A program made the translations under genes and the position numbers. This document shows, in pieces, positions 62,401-64,000 of a stretch of DNA of 64,000 nucleotides (within the stretch, counting starts at the first letter, position 1; each line of letters opens with the position of its first letter). Location: NCBI RefSeq assembly GCF_014898055.3, contig NW_023603184.1:107064615-107128614 (forward strand), given 5' to 3'. Origin of the DNA: Talpa occidentalis (lineage: Eukaryota; Chordata; Mammalia; Eulipotyphla; Talpidae). Below the pieces are notes generated by a model, which made no database searches, was not told the origin of the DNA, and saw nothing but the letters and a program-made list of their open reading frames with translations.

Positions 62401-63791
62401 TATGAAATCCCAGAATAAGGTCATTATACTTTTGGGTTTTCTATCCCAGGTTACTATATTTTCTACTAGTGAAATATTTTCTATTAGTGAATTGGGGTCC
62501 TTCTTCATGCTCAGTAAAGAAAGTAAAGGTTGTTAGTCATTGAAATATCAATTTGGAGTAAATATGTTTTTGGCTAATTCAAATCCATTTTGTTGACTTA
62601 TATTGAGAAAATCTGTAAGAAAAACAGAAAATACTTAGCAATGCATTCCCCATGCTACCTCTCTAAAAATTACCATCCTTGTTTACTGGCCTCAAACTAT
62701 TCAGGGAAGTTAGTACAGAGATTGAAAAAACATTCTACCACTGACAGGTTACTCGATTATGGTAGCTGGGAATAATTATGGTGGTATGCCCCATAGAGGG
62801 GAGGACTCAAGTCTTTGCAAGAAGACAACATAGTTCTGGGGCTTCTAGACTGACTTTTAATGAAAGGATGGAGCGATGTCATTTTGTCATGGTATTTGTT
62901 TTTATCTTGAGAAAATTACTTAACATATTAATGAAAATATTGTCTAAAAAAGTTGTCTTTGTCATATGACCTACAGCACCTTAAATCAGGCTTTGTGGGG
63001 AGTAGATCTGAGCATCTTAGCATCTTGGGCTCAATCTGGAGTCTGTTTTATTCTATATTAACATCAACAATTGACGCCATTCACGGAGGCAGAATATATG
63101 TGAGGAGGCACAGAACCTAAGCAGGTACATAATTTTGATTTTCCTGATATGATACATAACTCTCTCTCACAACTACCCCACAAAATGCCACACATCTGTA
63201 GAGCATATCTATAAAATGACAGTATTGAAGAAGACAGATCTCTCTCTTTCTCCCCCATTTCCTCCATCTGCATTAATTCCTTTCCAGTTTTTTCCCTTAG
63301 TATGAGAAGAGAAATATAGAGTAAATTTAAAATGCAGCGCCATGCAACAAGAACAGTAAAAATCATGGCATAATATATCTCCAGACTTGTATAAAATCCA
63401 GCGTTATCTATGAGGCAGACTGAAAGCATTTAGGGACGGGTTAAGAAATAATGATGGTCTAAGTACATACTTTATTTTAATCATAGGAAAGAAAGTGATT
63501 TCATGAAATAGTCACTGCAGAACCTATCAGTTTACTGGATTTAGACAGCATTGCTTCTAACTACTGGCTCTGGGCATGCAGTCCAACCCCACAGAAATAA
63601 CTGGTGCTTTTTGGCTCAGGAGTCCACATTCTTCCTTTGATATATCAACAGGAGAGGTTTCTTTGTTGGAATGAATTGTGAGTGTGGAGAAAGATTTGAA
63701 ATGGCTGTATAATCAGAAAGACAGGGAGCAAGAGTCTGCCTGCAAGATAGAAGGATATGGTGTATTCAAGTTTACTATAATGTGTTTTTTT

Positions 63792-64000
63792 ATTTTTAAG
63801 ATTTATTTATTTATTTATACAAGCACTGGGTACAGTCAGAAGCGCAGGAGGGTGAGAGAATTCACCAGAGTCAGAGCGGAGAGCAGGGCAGGTAGACTGA
63901 CGAAGTACACTGCTAAGGGGAGCAGTGGGCGGCAGGAGAGGTCTGCGCGCCATGTGGGACCCTCTCCTGGCGGCCGGGGATCGAACCGCCACTGCAGAGG
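63792..64000 (-). mobile_element. tRNA-derived T+ SINE, subfamily A, cut by the window edge
   Basis: It starts at the T-rich (A-tail) end with AAGATTTATTTATTTATTTA, then ACAAGCACTGGGTACAGTCA, and runs off the window within the head (CCGGGGATCGAACCGCC, the B-box complement). The remaining part is close to consensus, so it is probably young. Confidence 0.95.

Larger units (their letters stand above)
44942..64000 (-). other. PDE11A: PDE11A intron (partial), upstream of the 76-bp exon
   Basis: At least 19 kb of intron lying 5' of the 44866-44941 exon in the gene's direction. It contains L1 pieces, the full-length L1, an old L1-like repeat and a MaLR-like LTR, all listed separately. The preceding GAF-B coding sequence was not found before position 64000. 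Stretches with nothing recognised: 44960-45590, 45945-46470, 47965-48880, 49400-50840, 57220-58080, 60170-62240 and 62400-63785. Confidence 0.7.

Noticed and set aside
6533..64000. tRNA-like heads with A-box and B-box, considered as tRNA genes
   Set aside because: All are followed by the same SINE body and A-rich tail, and have duplications. None folds as an intact tRNA with matching acceptor stem that I can see.
44942..64000. Preceding GAF-B exon or an alternative PDE11A first exon
   Set aside because: No minus-strand segment with the expected sequence before ADQISG and proper splice sites was found. Alternative first exons have too little constraint to call by eye.
1..64000. CRISPR-like arrays, toxin-antitoxin, phage or other prokaryotic systems
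   Set aside because: The regular spacing, operons and ribosome-binding sites of such systems are absent; the repeats and spliced gene show mammalian nuclear DNA.

Overview
This window is mammalian nuclear DNA and consists almost entirely of intron. Ancient placental-mammal repeats (MIR, L2, MaLR-type LTRs, old L1) are present throughout. Four short exons on the minus strand, each with correct splice sites and a continuous reading frame, encode the end of the second GAF domain and the linker to the catalytic domain of a dual-specificity cyclic-nucleotide phosphodiesterase. I recognise it as PDE11A. In transcription order the exons are 44866-44941, 42604-42671, 41614-41706 and 13128-13178. The catalytic-domain exons would lie below position 1 and the earlier GAF exons beyond position 64000; I found neither inside the window.

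The lineage-specific repeats are 15 copies of one tRNA-derived SINE. It has an RNA polymerase III A-box/B-box head, a conserved middle, and a tail with AATAAA followed by a T-run, so it is a 'T+' SINE. It is not primate Alu, rodent B1/B2, carnivore CAN, horse ERE, pig PRE or the vespertilionid VES element. My best inference, from memory and not provable here, is a bat outside Vespertilionidae, perhaps the horseshoe/leaf-nosed group. The copies fall into at least three subfamilies and most keep clear target-site duplications (TSDs).

Layout. 1-13127: intron downstream of the 51-bp exon, with a 19-bp tandem repeat, a few MIRs and one SINE. 13128-13178: exon. 13179-41613: a 28.4-kb intron with most of the repeats, including a miniature LTR at 21136 and an LTR cluster at about 26.8-31.5 kb with three solo LTRs that have clean ends and 4-bp TSDs. 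41614-44941: three exons close together. 44942-64000: the upstream intron, dominated by a full-length L1 (50855-57204) inserted antisense to PDE11A with a perfect 14-bp duplication, its ORF1 and ORF2 now broken by several stops and frameshifts, followed by an old L1-like repeat and a MaLR-like LTR interrupted by a CpG-rich LTR-like block.

There is no operon, CRISPR array, prokaryotic system or complete gene here. Apart from the four exons and the L1 remnants, I judge the open reading frames to be chance or repeat-derived. I did not find a convincing previously undescribed system. The best leads are small-scale: the miniature LTR, a template-switch-like rearrangement inside a SINE, mosaic SINE subfamilies, and the in-frame, isolated 51-bp linker exon.
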